Assembly: GCA_030867185.1 (NCBI GenBank)
Contig: CM061497.1
Location: forward strand, 35,825,517-35,889,516
Length of the DNA stretch: 64,000 nucleotides
Direction: 5' to 3'
DNA from: Tagetes erecta
Taxonomy: Eukaryota > Streptophyta > Magnoliopsida > Asterales > Asteraceae
Every line of letters starts with the position of its first letter. Positions within the stretch are counted from its first letter, which is position 1. Below the pieces are notes generated by a model. That model saw only the letters and a list, made by a program, of their open reading frames with translations, did no database searches and was not told where the DNA came from. Both the position numbers and the translations under genes were made by a program. This document shows positions 38,210-51,915 of the stretch, piece after piece.

Positions 38210-40038
38210 TAAAACTCTTAAGTTCTATTACATATGAAGTCAAACTTAATATCTCTAAAACGCGTAGTACGCTTTTTTCGCGCACTTGCGTCATCATATC
38301 GCAAATTTCTTTTAGCGAGTCAGTGGTAACGTTTCAACGTTAATCCACACTCAGACCAACTTGACATTTTGGTCTTAATTTGGATGGATAGAGAGAACCA
38401 TGCGTGTGTGGCTCTGACAAAGATTCTTTTTTTTTAATCTTAAGGAGTAATTCTTTCATAGTAGATCAAGCTGCTTCATGCAATGTGTGCCTTAACAACG
38501 AACACGAGGTTGTTGAGCTACTTAGTCGATTCCAACAGGTCATTCATAGTAATGTTATGACCCCATGATCCATTAATATAGTTTTTAAAAGACTAAACTG
38601 TGTTATCTAAAAAAGACTAGCGGTGCAACTTATAATTCAATGTATAACTATTTAAGACCAGGTTGCGCGATGCAGCGGCCGAGTCACACGTTCTGGCTTG
38701 TACGTCACGGTACAAAGCCGTAATGTGTCACATATTGATAGATGAAGAAATATCAGAAGTTTGATGTCAAAACGATAACCAAGTCCAAAATGTACGACTC
38801 AAGTCGTAAATATGTCAAAGTAAAGTAGGGGGTCAAAATTGTAAATCAGTTAAGTACACAAGCTAGGACCAAAGTTGTAATAAGTAAAAGTCGGAAGGTT
38901 AAAGTTGTAATTAGGTCAAAATCTAGTTAGGAGGTCACTTTGTAAATTTAAGAAGATGAGAGACTAATATGTAAGTTCTATCCGACCTTACGGATTAGTA
39001 AATATATAAATATAAATAATTCCATATCTAAACAAGAAAAGTATATTTTTATAAATTCTAGCCTTTTATGGATGTTAATATAACAAAGTTACTTCATATT
39101 TTATCTCACCACTTTTTTTTAATTCATTCAAATCATTACAAAACCCTTTTTTTTGTCACTTTTTACAAAACTTAAATGTATAAAAGGTAGTTAAAACTTA
39201 AATGTATAAAAGGTAATTTACTTAATAAAAAGTTTTCATATCAACTATGGTATCAATAATAAAACATTTACCCTTATATATGAAACGCAAAGCTTTTATC
39301 AAACATGTTAGCCTTACGTCAGCCGACTAGCTAATTTTATAAGATTTGTTAATAGTAGACTAGTAGCCTCCCATGCTAATACCGAAATTCAAAACACACA
39401 CACTATTCTAGTTTTTATATTTGACGATATGAATTCATTAACAACCTTTTAATAACTTAAGCCACTTTGTCAAGTAAAAGATCAAACATTTTATATGCTC
39501 TAACTTTTCTAAAAAAACTTAAAAAGATTAAATATACTAATTAAATGCTTCAACTTTCCTAAATTTAACTATTTTTACTCCTAGATTTATAGGATAAATA
39601 CACTACATACTTTTCACCGCATGATCTAGACGTAAGACTTAATGCTCCAAACACAAGGATGTTATCAATATGTCACCAATCTTATTGGCAACAACTAATA
39701 GATTTTATATTTTATAGAATAAATTCACCTTAACCTGTTAATTGCAAGATTTGAACCCAAATATGACGCTTTAAACACATTAGTGCTATCAACGGACCAC
39801 CAACTTCATCAGACTTGAACCGACAAATTTAATTTCTCGTAATTTGAGATCAAACATGCAATATAGGTAACCTCGTCACCGTTCCTCTAAAATTAGAATA
39901 AAACTCTAAGTTCTATTATATATAAAAGTCAAACTTAACTTCTCTAAAACACATAGAACGATAATAAAGGTGGTATTGGGTTAATTTTTTTAATAAAAAT
40001 AATGGGTTAAGGTAAGTGATAATAATAAGGACAATTTA
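38210..40038. other. Gene-free interval with repeat fragments
   Basis: 38210-38271 is a partial third copy of the repeat described at 39709-39986. 38600-38730 contains ACTAGCGGTGCAACT and GCGCGATGCAGCGGC, typical of short dispersed plant repeats, but no class can be assigned. No gene seen. Confidence 0.4.
39709..39986 (-). repeat. tRNA-like dispersed repeat, copy A
   Basis: About 280 bp, repeated in direct orientation at 40811-41098. The minus strand contains GGGTTCAAATCTTGC, a good box B, so a SINE-like origin is possible. No poly-A or target duplication was found. Confidence 0.6.
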
Positions 40039-40723
40039 GTCATTTCCAATGTTTTAAAAACCGGTTTTTTAATCATATTGGATTAGGCTTAGAAATGGTT
40101 CAGCAGATTAGACCAGGTTATACCGGATGGTCTAACCGGAGTAACTATTTATCCTACAGTTCTTTAAAAATACAACATTTATTCAAAGAAAATTAAAAAA
40201 ATACATGATTTAATAATACAAATAATCTAAAAGTTAAACCATAATAAAAAAAACTCCCAAATTTTTTTTAAAACTATTTGATTTCCCAACATAGTTTTTA
40301 AAATAAAACGGATCAACTGGTCTATTTCATGTATAATATTTGTAAATACGATGTTTGGAGAAAAATATAACTTCAATTGAAAATTTTTTATGGGAAAAAC
40401 TCATAAATTAATCGAGTAAAAACTGAAACCAACAAATATGATATTGGACGCCCAAATTAATCAATGGTTGGTCATGTACAAAAAACGAGGTGATTTGTGA
40501 ACGGTGAACAAAGCTATTCTTGCAAATTCTATGTATGTTTTTTTTAATAAAAATGGGATAAATGAAAACTGATTTAATGGTTCAACCAGTTTAACCTCAA
40601 CATTTTGATGGTATGATATACATGCCGGTTACCAAAAATACCGTCCAATATCGTACCGGAAAAATACATGATCACCGGTTCATCAGGCCGGTTTGAACCG
40701 GTTTTGAAAACATTGGTCATTTC
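40039..40723. mobile_element. Non-autonomous hAT element, CAATGTTTT termini
   Basis: The element at 40047-40715 (669 bp) has terminal inverted repeats CAATGTTTTAAAAACCGG and its complement with one mismatch (CCGGTTTTGAAAACATTG). Perfect 8-bp repeats GTCATTTC flank it (40039-40046 and 40716-40723). CCGGTT words cluster near both ends. AT-rich, no transposase. Confidence 0.9.
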
Positions 40724-40810
40724 ATTCAAAACTAACGAAATAATTTAACTCCGATAGCCATAAATATACAAATACAAGTAAAATTAAATACTCAGTATAT
40801 AAATCAACGT

Positions 40811-41098
40811 ATTTTATAGAATAAATTCACCATAACCGGCTAATGCAAGATTTGAACCCAAATCTAATGCTTTAAACACATTAGTGTTAGCAACAGACCA
40901 CCAACTTCATCAGACCTGAACCGACAAATTTAATTAGTCATAATATGAAATCAAACATGCAGTATAGGTAAACACGTCACCGTCCGCATAATCAACTCTA
41001 AAATTAGAATAAAACTCTAAATTCTATTAGATATAAAAGTCAAACTTAACATCTCTAAAACACATAGAACAATAATAAGGTTGGTGTTGGGTTAATTT
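40811..41098 (-). repeat. tRNA-like dispersed repeat, copy B
   Basis: Direct repeat of 39709-39986, about 88% identical by eye, including the box-B-like GGGTTCAAATCTTGC on the minus strand. The two copies bracket the hAT element at 40047-40715. Confidence 0.6.
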
Positions 41099-41950
41099 GT
41101 TTTTCCAAAAAAAAAAAGATATACAGAAAGTAAGTTATATCTAATGTTATTAAACCAGTCGGTCCAACTGTGGTTGGATCATTTTTTTTAAAAATCTCAG
41201 TTCAATTAGACACGGTATGATACATGTTTATGAACTGGATTGAAATGCTCGAAATGGTCCGGTCGAACCACAACCGGACTGTAGTTAAACCGGGTTGGTA
41301 TTATAACATATAATTTAGTGTCTAATTTTCTTAGATTTTATGTTTACATCTAATTATTTTTGTATTTTTTGTAATACAAGTCAATATGTTGATGTTTTAA
41401 GTGATGAAGATGATGAACTCGTTTCATTTTAGCGTTAAAACTTGTTTAAATTATAATTTTTAATGATTTTTACCGTTAATTTTTGTTTGGATTATTACTT
41501 TTGTGGTATAACTTAATATTTTTGAACTTATTTTGTGTTTAATTATAATTCTTATAATATTACTTGGATACATATATATTTCATCCGACTCCAATTCAAC
41601 CTTAATTTAACCAGTAAAATTATGATACCGGTTCAATATTTTAAAAAGATTCACAAAATTTAATTGCTCTAATTCATCCAAATCATTAAAAAACAACCCT
41701 CTTTCATCTTCTTATTATTACCACTTAATTCACATCGATCAATATCCCACACCACACGAGTGAGTGTTTGTGTTTGTCTCATTCAAATATAATTTTACAA
41801 AAACCTTAATCATCGTCTAATATTATAATTTTACTCAAAACTTGAGTCACACTGTTCTTTGTTTCTTTGTTGTATGTAAAAAATGGTTCTTGTTCACTGA
41901 TCAACACAAACACGTCTTCTTGATACCTACCTAGGTTTTGTTTTGAACAA
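41099..41950. other. Upstream region of BSK1
   Basis: 41140-41310 holds CCGGTxxAACC words like those of nearby hAT ends, probably a decayed relative. The last 250 bases before the ATG are AC- and T-rich and likely hold the promoter and 5' UTR. No clear TATA box was seen. Confidence 0.4.
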
Positions 41951-44900
41951 ATGGGTACTTGCAGTTCTTGCTTTAAGAAAAAACCTAGATCAGAAAAAGA
42001 TAACATCAACCACAACAACACTCATAATCATCATCATCATCAGTCACCGTCGAACGGAAAAGCTGCAGCTTTCGCCGGAGACAACGGCGGTGTGCCGGTG
42101 TTTTCTGAATATTCATTGACGGACTTAAAAGCAGCAACTAATAACTTCAGTTCAGATGTAATTGTGTCTGAAAGTGGTGAAAAAGCTCCCAATGTTGTGT
42201 ATAAAGGAAGGTTGCAAAATCGAAGGTGGATTGCAGTTAAGAAGTTTTCCAAAATGGCGTGGCCTGATCCCAAACAGTTTGCGGTATTTTTCCCTTTTTC
42301 ATTTGGGGCTCATTTTTTCAGTTTAGGGTTTACTGTTATCAATGCCATTATGTGGTTCAATTGTACTTGTTATTGTGTTTTGCTTAATTGTGCATTTGGG
42401 TCAAGAGTTATAGGTTAATGGATGTTTGGATTTTGCTTTGTGATTGTGAAATATACAAAATATGCTAAAACTGGTGCAAAAGATTAACACTTTTTATGGG
42501 GTTGAATGTTGATTGAATACACCCGCCGATTATTTAAGGAGTTTATATATGTAACTGCATCATTGTAATGAGTCGGTCACATAAACACTTGTACATGTTG
42601 CTTTAACTGTGATAGATAAGACGGTTATGCAACTGCATATGACATTCCCGCATCTTTTTTCTCTATTCTACTGTATGTGACATGCATAATGTATAAGTGC
42701 GTATGTGGTGGTCTCGGTTCTCTACCTAAGATTGGTTATGTAATGAATGCATCACATTAGTCATAAGAGGGGTATCTTACCCAAACACTAAGTTGTTGTT
42801 TGATCGTTTTATTTTATTTCATGTGGGTGGTCTTTGATTTATTTGAGCATAATGGCTTATTATACTTGTTTTTTTTGTTTAAAAGCAACCATTTTTCTTG
42901 GAAAAAAGACAAGTGAAACTATGACAATTACTGAATTAGCAATCTTGAACGCCAAAAGCTCATCATATTTGCAATTTTGCCAAAAGCTCATCATTAGCAA
43001 TTTTTGGAAGTTGATAGTTTTTTTCATGTGATTTTATGGTGTAATGCACTCATGCTGATAAATTTAATTATTAAATTATGTTATTTTTGTTTTGTAAGGA
43101 TGAAGCATGGGGAGTTGGCAAACTGAGGCATAATAGGGTGGCGAATTTGATCGGATATTGTTGTGATGGGGATGAAAGGCTACTTGTTGCAGAGTATATG
43201 CCTAACGATACTCTAGCCAAACATTTATTTCACTGTATGTCTTCATAACTACAATACTATTTTATGTTTCCTATAACCATTTTCAAAGAGTATTGTTGGG
43301 TTCAAACTTCTGTTCATCCACCTATGGGCCCTCTCTAGAAAAGTTCTCAATTTTCGGGTATATAATAACATTTTGACGTGGACTAATATTTCATTAAATT
43401 ATCATGCTTCAAGTTCTGTGAATCTTGTAACTGTAGGTGAATAGCCCCTAATATATAAAGGCTCTGTGGAAAGCTACTAGATTTAGACAGAATGACAAAC
43501 ATATTTTTGTTATAAGGGGGACAAGTCTAATGGGCCGATCAAAACCTGCTTAGCTATAAGGGGGACAAGTCTAATGGGCCGAACATGTCAAAGTGTATTT
43601 TTGTTTTATACAAACTCGAAAATCGTTTTGTTCAATGGTTTAAGTTAATGTTGTACTTGTGTTGGTCGTGTAATCATCATAACATATTTTTTATTTTGTA
43701 TTTTGTTATAATGGATGTTTTTTACAGGGGAGAATCAAACAATCGAATGGGCAATGCGTTTACGCGTAGCTCTATGTATTGCTGAAGCATTGGATTACTG
43801 CAGTACCGAAGGCCGTCCATTGTATCATGATTTGAATGCATATAGAGTTCTCTTTGATGAGGTGCTGTAGTGAAATATAATATCCTGAGTATTTAACTCG
43901 ACTACCGTTTGAAAGATGATAAAATAACTTTATATTTCTTGGCACCAAATTGTTAACTTGATTGTAATATGTGGCAGAATGGCGATCCACGGCTTTCATG
44001 TTTTGGTTTGATGAAAAACAGCAGGGATGGAAAAAGTTACAGCACAAATCTTGCATACACTCCTCCTGAGTATCTAAGAAACGGTACATGGCTTCAATAA
44101 CTTTTGTTGTATGCTACAGAAAAAAATTGTAATAAAAATTATGTCAATAGGTTTTTCCTAAGCTACCATTCTTAGGATGTTTTGGTAGTTGATAAATTGT
44201 GATGGAAGAAAGTTTATTATGTAAAATTCGAAAGTTCTCAATGTGACTATTGTAGCTTGAACAATTAGAACAAGATTACATGTCAATAGTGGATGAAAGT
44301 TAACAATAGTTAGGTAAGTTTACATTTATTTAATAACTAATTTTGTTATATCAAATTTTTTACTGCTTTTCCAAGTTTGATTATTATGACATTGCAAGGT
44401 AGTTAACTTGGATTGACTTGTGAACAATTTTCTTGAATCTCTAAAAGTGATGTAATTTATTAGTTCTATTTGTACAATTTCATAAATTAATATTTTATTT
44501 TAATGTATATCATCTAATAAATATGATAGTGTAATAAGCATGAGTGCATCACTTCCTAAAAATACCTTTTAACATTAAATGTTTGTTAGTAATATGTATT
44601 TTATATATATTTAAAATTCATTTAAATCTATTTATAGACTATTATATTTTAGGACACAATTTCTTTTTGCATAAAACTTTGTAAAGATATAATATTCTTG
44701 ACCTGAGAGTGAAATAACTCTTAGTTTGCTTTTATTATATTTAAACATCAATGGTGTATTTTTATTTATAATTACGTTAGTTTGTTTATTTAAAGTTTTA
44801 CACTATATCTAAAAATATTAATTAGTCATATTTTTTCTATATCCAATATCTATTGGCTATCATGTTGAATAAAACAACTACTTCCAAGTTGTGGTAAATT

Positions 44901-47847
44901 GTAGTTTTTACCCTTTTCTCCATATTTTCCTACCCAAGTTGAGTTTTGACGGAAAAAGAGTTGAAATTGCCACCCATTTGGATGAACTTACCTGAATAAC
45001 CAACTATTAAGTGGTCGTATTTATATGCAGTGTTGCCTGATAATTGTGTTTTTTTCTATAATAGGGAGGGTTACACCTGAAAGTGTTAGTTTTAGCTTTG
45101 GGACTGTTCTTTTGGATCTTCTGAGTGGAAAACATATTCCTCCAAGTCATGTAAGTAATTCTAATGCATTAATGAAATCTTATACTTAATTATTCGGACA
45201 TTTTATGTTTGTTGCAGGCGCTTGAAATGATTCGGGGCAAAAACATTCTTTTCTTGATGGATTCACATTTGGAGGGAAACTTTTCAGCAGAAGAAGCAAC
45301 TGTTGTTTTTGATCTTGCTTCACGTTGCTTGCAGTATGAACCGAGGGAACGGCCTAATACCAAAGATCTTGTTTCAACACTTGCTCCGTTGCAGAACAAA
45401 CCAGATGTCAGTTCCTAGTTCTTTCTTATTGTTTTTCTAGTATTTTAATATTTATCAGTTAAAAAGTTGGACAAAAAGTCGTGGCTGGTCAACCCTTTCT
45501 AACCCATTAATTGTTTGACTTGACACGTAGTTTGCCCGATCCTCTTATTTTGCAACCTCGTTGTGCGTGTTATTTTATTTTTCTAATTTTCAACCAATTT
45601 AATTTTTCAGCTCAATAATAAACTATAGTTGGGTTGATGTAGATTATATTTTAATATCTAACGGTCAAATGGACCAACTTGGTTGAATATCATCACTCAC
45701 CCAAAGTGTATTTACATGTTTACAACATCTTAATTCCGTTATTAAAAACTCAGGAAATACTTCATTGGGTGTCCTGAATATGTGCAATCTTTTTTAAATG
45801 TTAAAATTTTAAGGTTAGTTAAGGCGTAGTTTTTTGTTTTCCAATCAACTTGAAATAGGAGGTAATTGTGAAGGAAAGAAATTCTCGAAACAGTACCAAG
45901 TTTATAATTGTTTAGTTTAAGTCAAGTTTGGTGAATAATAATTAGCAAATACTGACCAAGATTCATATCTGTTTGATTTGCATCACTTATTTCTAAAAGA
46001 TTTTAACATATATAAAAAAAATATATACAAGATTGGAACACCTAATGAAAATTGAATGACTTTTGTAGGACACTTGAGAAACTTGTTTACCATTGTGTGA
46101 AGTTGATAATAGTCAGTTTTTATACTTAAATAATAAAAATGTTTTGTTAATTATAAAATTATGAGATGTTTGAGAAGGTGTTTGTTGATCAACCCAACCC
46201 ATCTCGTTTTAGCCGACACTAAAACTACCTATTTTGGCTTGTTACAAGCCACCTTTATATGCATATGATCTCATTTGTGGCAATTGTTGAGGTCAGTAAT
46301 AAACTTAAACGAAATTCTATTTGTAGGTCCCATCATATCAGATGCTTGGGATCCTGAAACATGAAGAAGCACCTGCCACACCGCCACATCCTCTTTCTCC
46401 AATGGGCGATGCATGTTCAAGGATGGACTTAACAGCCATCCACCAGATATTAGTGATGACACATTATAAAGAGGATGAAGGCACTAATGAGGTCATCTAG
46501 TTCAAACAGTTGATTTAGTTACAAGTTTTTTATTTATTTATTTTTTTTAACATATTTCTGATCTTTCTATTTCAGCTTTCTTTTCAAGAGTGGACTCAGC
46601 AAATGAGGGATATGTTGGAGGCGAGGAAACGTGGCGATCTAGCTTTCCGTGACAAAGATTTTAGAACTGCCATTGATTGTTATTCTCAGGTACTTGTTAT
46701 GTCTTTATTTTTATTGTACACATCTGCCCCTTTTAGATATGTTATTGCTTTGTCTTTATAGAAGATACAAGTGTACTAGTTTACTTGTAAATGGGTCGAT
46801 TTGGGTTATGTTTAAACTCAAATGGATCAACTAACTTTTTACGTAAATGAGGATAATGTAAAATATATTGGAAGTTGCCAAAAGTTAAATTTTTAATGCA
46901 TACATCATCCTAAGTCATGTTTTGTATTGTAATAATCTCATTTTGTTGGTATCATAATGAAAACATTGTTATATATAAACAGTTGATAGAAATGTTTGGT
47001 GTTGAACCTAGCTCTTGCTCGTTTCTATTCTTAGGAGATGACCCATTTCAACCTGAACCCGTTTAAATCAAGAACCCAACCCGGCCATCTGACTACCCCT
47101 ATTTAGCATAGCAAGTTGTAGGATTGCGAACTTTTAAGTATAGTTTCTTGTTTCTTGTTTTTTCTACAATTAACCCTGAACTTAGATGGTACATCTCTAT
47201 TAAACAAAATTTGGTCAATCCACCAATAACCAAAATTTAGATAATTAATTAAATCAGTGTGCTTTTGTCTCAAACTTTTAATGAATGTTTTTAGATTGAT
47301 TTTTTTTGGATTTGGCAGCATGGTTTGACTTTTTTTTAAGGGACCATATATACTTTTAAAGATTTGGATTATATCAATGACTATTGTACCCTTTTCTATC
47401 TCTATACACTTTAATCTTGTAGCATAATACCTTACATGGGAGATGGGTATTTATGTCAAAATAAGATGTGTATCTCTGCTATTACGATTTTTAGCATAAC
47501 CCCTCCATGTCGATGAACTATAATATGTTTTTATTTTGGTGAAATTGTTGGACAATGATTAATTTTGTACTATCAATTTATTTATAATTTTTTAATGTGT
47601 GCAGTTCATTGATGTTGGCACGATGATATCACCTACAGTTTACGCAAGGCGCAGCCTCTGCCACCTCATGTGTGATCAACCTGATGCAGCTCTTCGAGAC
47701 GCAATGCAGGCACAATGTGTGTATCCTGATTGGTCAACTGCATTTTACATGCAAGCTGTTGCTCTTGCCAAACTGGACATGCACAAAGACGCAGTCGATA
47801 TGTTGAATGAAGCTGCTACTCTTGAAGACAAAAAGCGTGCCAAGTGA
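41951..47847 (+). CDS. BSK1: BR-signalling kinase BSK1-like pseudokinase/TPR protein
   Basis: Nine exons keep one frame: 41951-42283, 43099-43234, 43728-43861, 43978-44083, 45065-45150, 45218-45406, 46327-46491, 46576-46689, 47605-47847, giving 501 residues, the usual BSK length. It starts MGTCSSC, so Gly2 can be myristoylated and nearby Cys palmitoylated for plasma-membrane anchoring. The kinase-like domain (about 50-330) has the loop SESGEKAPNVVYKG, Lys97 in IAVKK, YHDLN in place of HRD and CFG in place of DFG: the BSK pattern of an atypical kinase. Ser216-Ser223 (NSRDGKSYS) is the segment where BRI1 phosphorylates Arabidopsis BSK1. The C-terminus (about 390-501) carries TPR repeats. In the family it links BRI1 (and FLS2 in immunity) to downstream phosphatases and MAPKKKs. 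All introns are GT-AG. The exon 3 donor GAG|GTGCTG is weak. Confidence 0.95.
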
Positions 47848-48367
47848 TCATATTATTATCGTCTCTTCTTGTAAGCATATGATCAGTTGATATTGTTGTT
47901 GTGGTCAAAGTGGTAGATGTGGGGATAACTGTCTTTCTTTCTTTTATTTATTTATTTTAAATTTTTATTTTGTTGGTCTGGAATGTGTGAGAAGGAAGCA
48001 AGCGAAGAACATGTACATCGATTTATCGTACTTTTGTTACATAAACAGTGTGGATGTTAGGGGATGTAGAGTGCAGCTTTGCTATCAATGAAATGAAAAG
48101 GTTCATAAAATTCTTCTCTAGTTAGAGGTGTTGTGTTTCGTTTTCTTGAGCATGAGTAGAACTCGATAACGTAAGAAACGCGTTAGAAAAGTTCAAGGTC
48201 AAGTTAGCAACACACCTAATATAAGTCAAATATCCTGGTATCTATTTTACTACAAGAAACAAGCAAACATGTACAATTTATCATCCTTAGTTACATAAAA
48301 AGTGTGTGTGAAATCTAGTTACTACAAGAAACATGCAATTCATTGAACTACATTATAAGTGTGACAT
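47848..48367. other. Convergent 3' ends of BSK1 and FTSH5
   Basis: 520 bases between the two stop codons must hold both 3' UTRs. Related words such as CTACAAGAAACAxGCAA occur twice (48250-48340). No other gene. Confidence 0.5.
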
Positions 48368-51300
48368 CTAGGCAATGAAGAGCTCTGCTTTGCCATCAAT
48401 GAAAAGGCTCATGAACTCTTCACCGTCAACGGTTTCTTTCTCCATAAGTAGTTGAGAGAGCTTGTGCAAGATGTCGATGTGTGTGGTGATTATAGTCGTT
48501 GCCCTCTCGTACGCTCGTTCAACAAGTTCCCTCACTTCTGCATCTACAATATCCGCGGTAGCCATTGAATAATCTTTCTGGGACGACATCTGCAAAATCA
48601 TACTTATATTATAAGCTAAAGTATTACAATTAAGGGTGTTAATCGTGTCAAGTTAGCAGGTTGAGTCCAAACACGTCCTATGTTTTATATGTATCAATTA
48701 CATCAACCCTAACCTACACACACTTAAAATCATATAGCTTGAACACAACATGTTTAACCCATTCACTTAAAAAAGTCAAAACAGGTGGACGTGTTTGCGG
48801 TTTGTAAATGGATTGCAAGTGTGCTAAATCGGTTGGAGAGTGTTAGTAAATAGGTCATAAATGGTTTGGCGGGTCGGGCTGTTTAACTAAACAGGTCAAC
48901 CCAAACACGACTAGTTTAATTAAACACATACACAACTCGTTTATCAAATGGTCCAGATTTGAAAACCCAAAACCAAATTATTCTTGTGTTGTGTCCATGT
49001 AGCGTTTCAGGTATAAAAGGGTCCATATGGCTTGTGTTTTATCTCAAAAACCGGTTGAGTACATATAAAAACTAGTACCTGTTGTCCCAAGAACGGGTTA
49101 CCGCCGCCACCGCCTATTGCCACCTGACCGATCTTTTTGCTGAACCCAAACCTCTCCACCATTTGCCTTGCCACACGAGATACTTGCATGAAATCGTTTG
49201 ATGCTCCTGTTGTAACATTTTCTTTTCCAAAAATAACCTCCTCGGCGACCCTGCAATGTAGTTGCAGTATTAAACAGCATTGTTTTTCAAGTTTAAGAAA
49301 AACACTAGATTAAGATAAATGTGACAGTTAAGCCCCTAGACAATATCCTAAAAAGACGGTTTTGCCCCTGGAATGAGAGTTATACCTTCCACCAAGAGCG
49401 ACTGCCATCTGGTTTTCAAGGTAGCTTCTGCTGTATAAACCAGACTCGAGCCTTTCTTCACTAGGGGCAAAAAAGGTAAGACCGCCTGCTTGACCACGAG
49501 GAATGATGGATATCTTTGCTACAGGATCATACTCTGGCATCAAGGCACCAACTAGTGCATGACCAGCCTCTGCGAAACCAACCGGACATTTTTCGTTAGT
49601 AAAATGTCTAATATACCCGTGTGTGTCACAACAATAAGACCAAATAGAGAGTTTCATCATAAAATGTCTACATGGCACATAACATGTGTTCTCTTAGCAA
49701 AATGTCTTACCATGATATGCAACGAGTTTCTTTTTCTCTTCTGAGACAACGGCGTTTTTCTTCTCCGGCCCTGCAATGATCCTCTCGAGAGCATCTGCTA
49801 TCTCATCTTTGCTTATTTCCTTGAGCTCTCGCCTGGCGGCAAGAATGGCGGCTTCATTCATCAGGTTTTGCAAATCAGCTCCCGTGAAACCCGGGGTTCT
49901 CCTAGCAATCTTATCAAAATCAACATCTTTTGCAAGTGCTTTTCCTCTTGAATGCACCTATCACATACAACAAACTTATATTCCATCTCATAAAAATGAT
50001 AACTTTGACAGTTTGACTCTGCATTATGTATGTCACCATCACATAACTTATTATTATTGTAATAATCAATTCGCACATCCAAACTCTGTTGTCAAAAGCC
50101 CACAAGACACACGCTTAGGCTCAAGACTCAACCTTTGCACGCCTTGCGCTTTCGACAACTATGCATCCAAACACCCCGTAAGTATCAATGCTAATCAAAC
50201 TCATGCAGCTTATAATCAATACATCTATGACCATGCTCAACAGTCAACCAATTTAACAATTATAACTAATAAAAATAAGCAACAAAACAGCAAGAAATAT
50301 GACAAAAGATGGTCAAACCTGCAGGATCTTGACTCTACCAGCAACATCAGGCCGGTCAACAGTCACCTGCCTATCAAACCGCCCTGGTCTCAACAACGCC
50401 GAATCAAGAACATCAGGCCTGTTAGTAGCAGCCAAAACAATAACACCCGAATTACCAGAAAACCCGTCCATCTCAGTCAACAACTGATTAATCGTTTGTT
50501 CCCTCTCATCATTCCCACCACCTAAACCCGCCCCTCTTTGCCTACCAACAGCATCTATCTCATCAATAAACACAATGCAAGGTGCTTTCGACTTCGCCTT
50601 TTCAAACAAATCCCTGACCCTAGATGCACCAACACCCACAAACAACTCAACAAATTCAGAAGCAGCACAAGAGAAAAACGGCACACCCGCTTCCCCTGCA
50701 ACCGCTCGAGCCAAAAGGGTCTTACCAGTCCCTGGTGGTCCAACCAGTAAACACCCTTTTGGGATCTTAGCACCTAAAGCAGTATACTTATCAGGGTTTT
50801 TCAAAAAATCAACAACTTCTTGCAACTCCAACTTAGCCTGATCAGCTCCCGCCACGTCAGCAAACGTGACTCCAGTTTCAGGAACTTCCTGAAACTTGGA
50901 TTTCGACCTGCCGAAATCCATTGGTCCGCCGAGCCCACCGGGGCCACCAGCGCCCCCTTGGGATCGGCGGAACAGAAAAAACAAACCACCAAACGCCAAC
51001 AAAGGGAACAACAAATTCCCAATGAAACCAACCAACCCATTACTCACTTCCCCTTCCGAAACCGATATATCGACACCATTCATCGCTAATATATCGATCA
51101 AATCAGGATCATTCGGAACCACCACCGAGGCTCTACGACCATCAGTGGCAGTAAGCTGCAACACACCACCATCTTTACTAAACCTAACTCTTTCAACTCT
51201 ACCCTTTTTTACAGCATTCAAAAACTCACTATATCTCCATTGACCACCTTCAGGAAGATCAGAACTAGATTGAGGTTTTGGTGCTGTTAGAACATTTGAT

Positions 51301-51602
51301 TGTGAAAAAGGTTGTGACTTTGTTGATGGGTTTTGTTTAACTAAGTCAGCTTGAAGTGGGGTTTGTGGTGGTGGTTGTAAATCAGTGTCAGCTAGTGCTT
51401 GTGGTGTTGTGATTGAAGAAAATAACAGAGCAGCTAAAGTGGCCTTTGATTGGAGATTAAACTTGTTAGATGAAATGTGGGTTTTGTTAAAGATTGAATG
51501 AATTATGAACCTGTTTGATAAGGGTTTGTGGGTTTTGGGTGTTGGTGTTGAAAGTAAGATGTTTGAGGTTAAGAAATTGGAAGAAAGAATGGTGGAAGCC
51601 AT
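48368..51602 (-). CDS. FTSH5: Chloroplast thylakoid FtsH protease, FTSH1/FTSH5 (VAR1) type
   Basis: Five exons on the minus strand: 51602-50319, 49957-49711, 49569-49386, 49250-49079, 48589-48368, giving 702 residues, the normal length. The N-terminus is Ser/Thr-rich (chloroplast transit), then a hydrophobic stretch ending PQALA near 71 suggests thylakoid import. One membrane segment lies at about 189-211. The AAA+ domain has Walker A GPPGTGKT (288-295), Walker B IVFIDEID (343-350) and the second region of homology around NRPDVLDSALLRPGRFDR. The zinc site HEAGH (510-514) is made by splicing: the Glu codon is split between exons 2 and 3. FAPSEERLESGLYSRSYL and the ending MSLFIDGKAELFIA mark type A (FTSH1/FTSH5) and not type B (FTSH2/FTSH8). 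The family forms hetero-hexamers that degrade damaged photosystem II D1. FTSH1 and FTSH5 cannot be told apart here. Confidence 0.95.
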
Positions 51603-51878
51603 TGATTGAAGAAGGTTTTTGTTTGAAAATGATGAATTGGGGTGGGGTGTATAAATAAATAGTGGTTGAGTGAAATGATGGATGAAAAATGGGGGGATTA
51701 TTATGTGAAGGATGAAGTGGTTTCATGCAGCAATCAAAGCCATAGGTTTTTGAGTGATGGATTGGATTGTATCTACGTGTTCTAATCATCACCTTGTTAT
51801 CTACACTTTTAATATTTTATACATTTTCAAGTTGAATTTTTTGGCTCTTAGGAACATGCACACTTGCATTCTAGTTAA

Positions 51879-51881
<3 letters not shown>
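51603..51881 (-). other. FTSH5 upstream region
   Basis: AT-rich with TATTTATTTATA on the minus strand at about 51646-51657, only some 45 bases from the ATG, so either the 5' UTR is very short or another start element is used. No gene. Confidence 0.35.

Positions 51882-51915
<34 letters not shown>

Noticed and set aside
28328..38214. Target duplication for the 28-38 kb element
   Set aside because: Flanks AAATT and TAAAA do not match; the edges may have been rearranged.
41140..41650. Fourth hAT element upstream of BSK1
   Set aside because: CCGGTT-like words are present but no inverted ends or 8-bp duplication could be found.
49776..50525. 249-codon plus-strand frame
   Set aside because: Antisense of FTSH5 exons 1 and 2 and the intron between them. 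The sense strand encodes an intact AAA+ protease.
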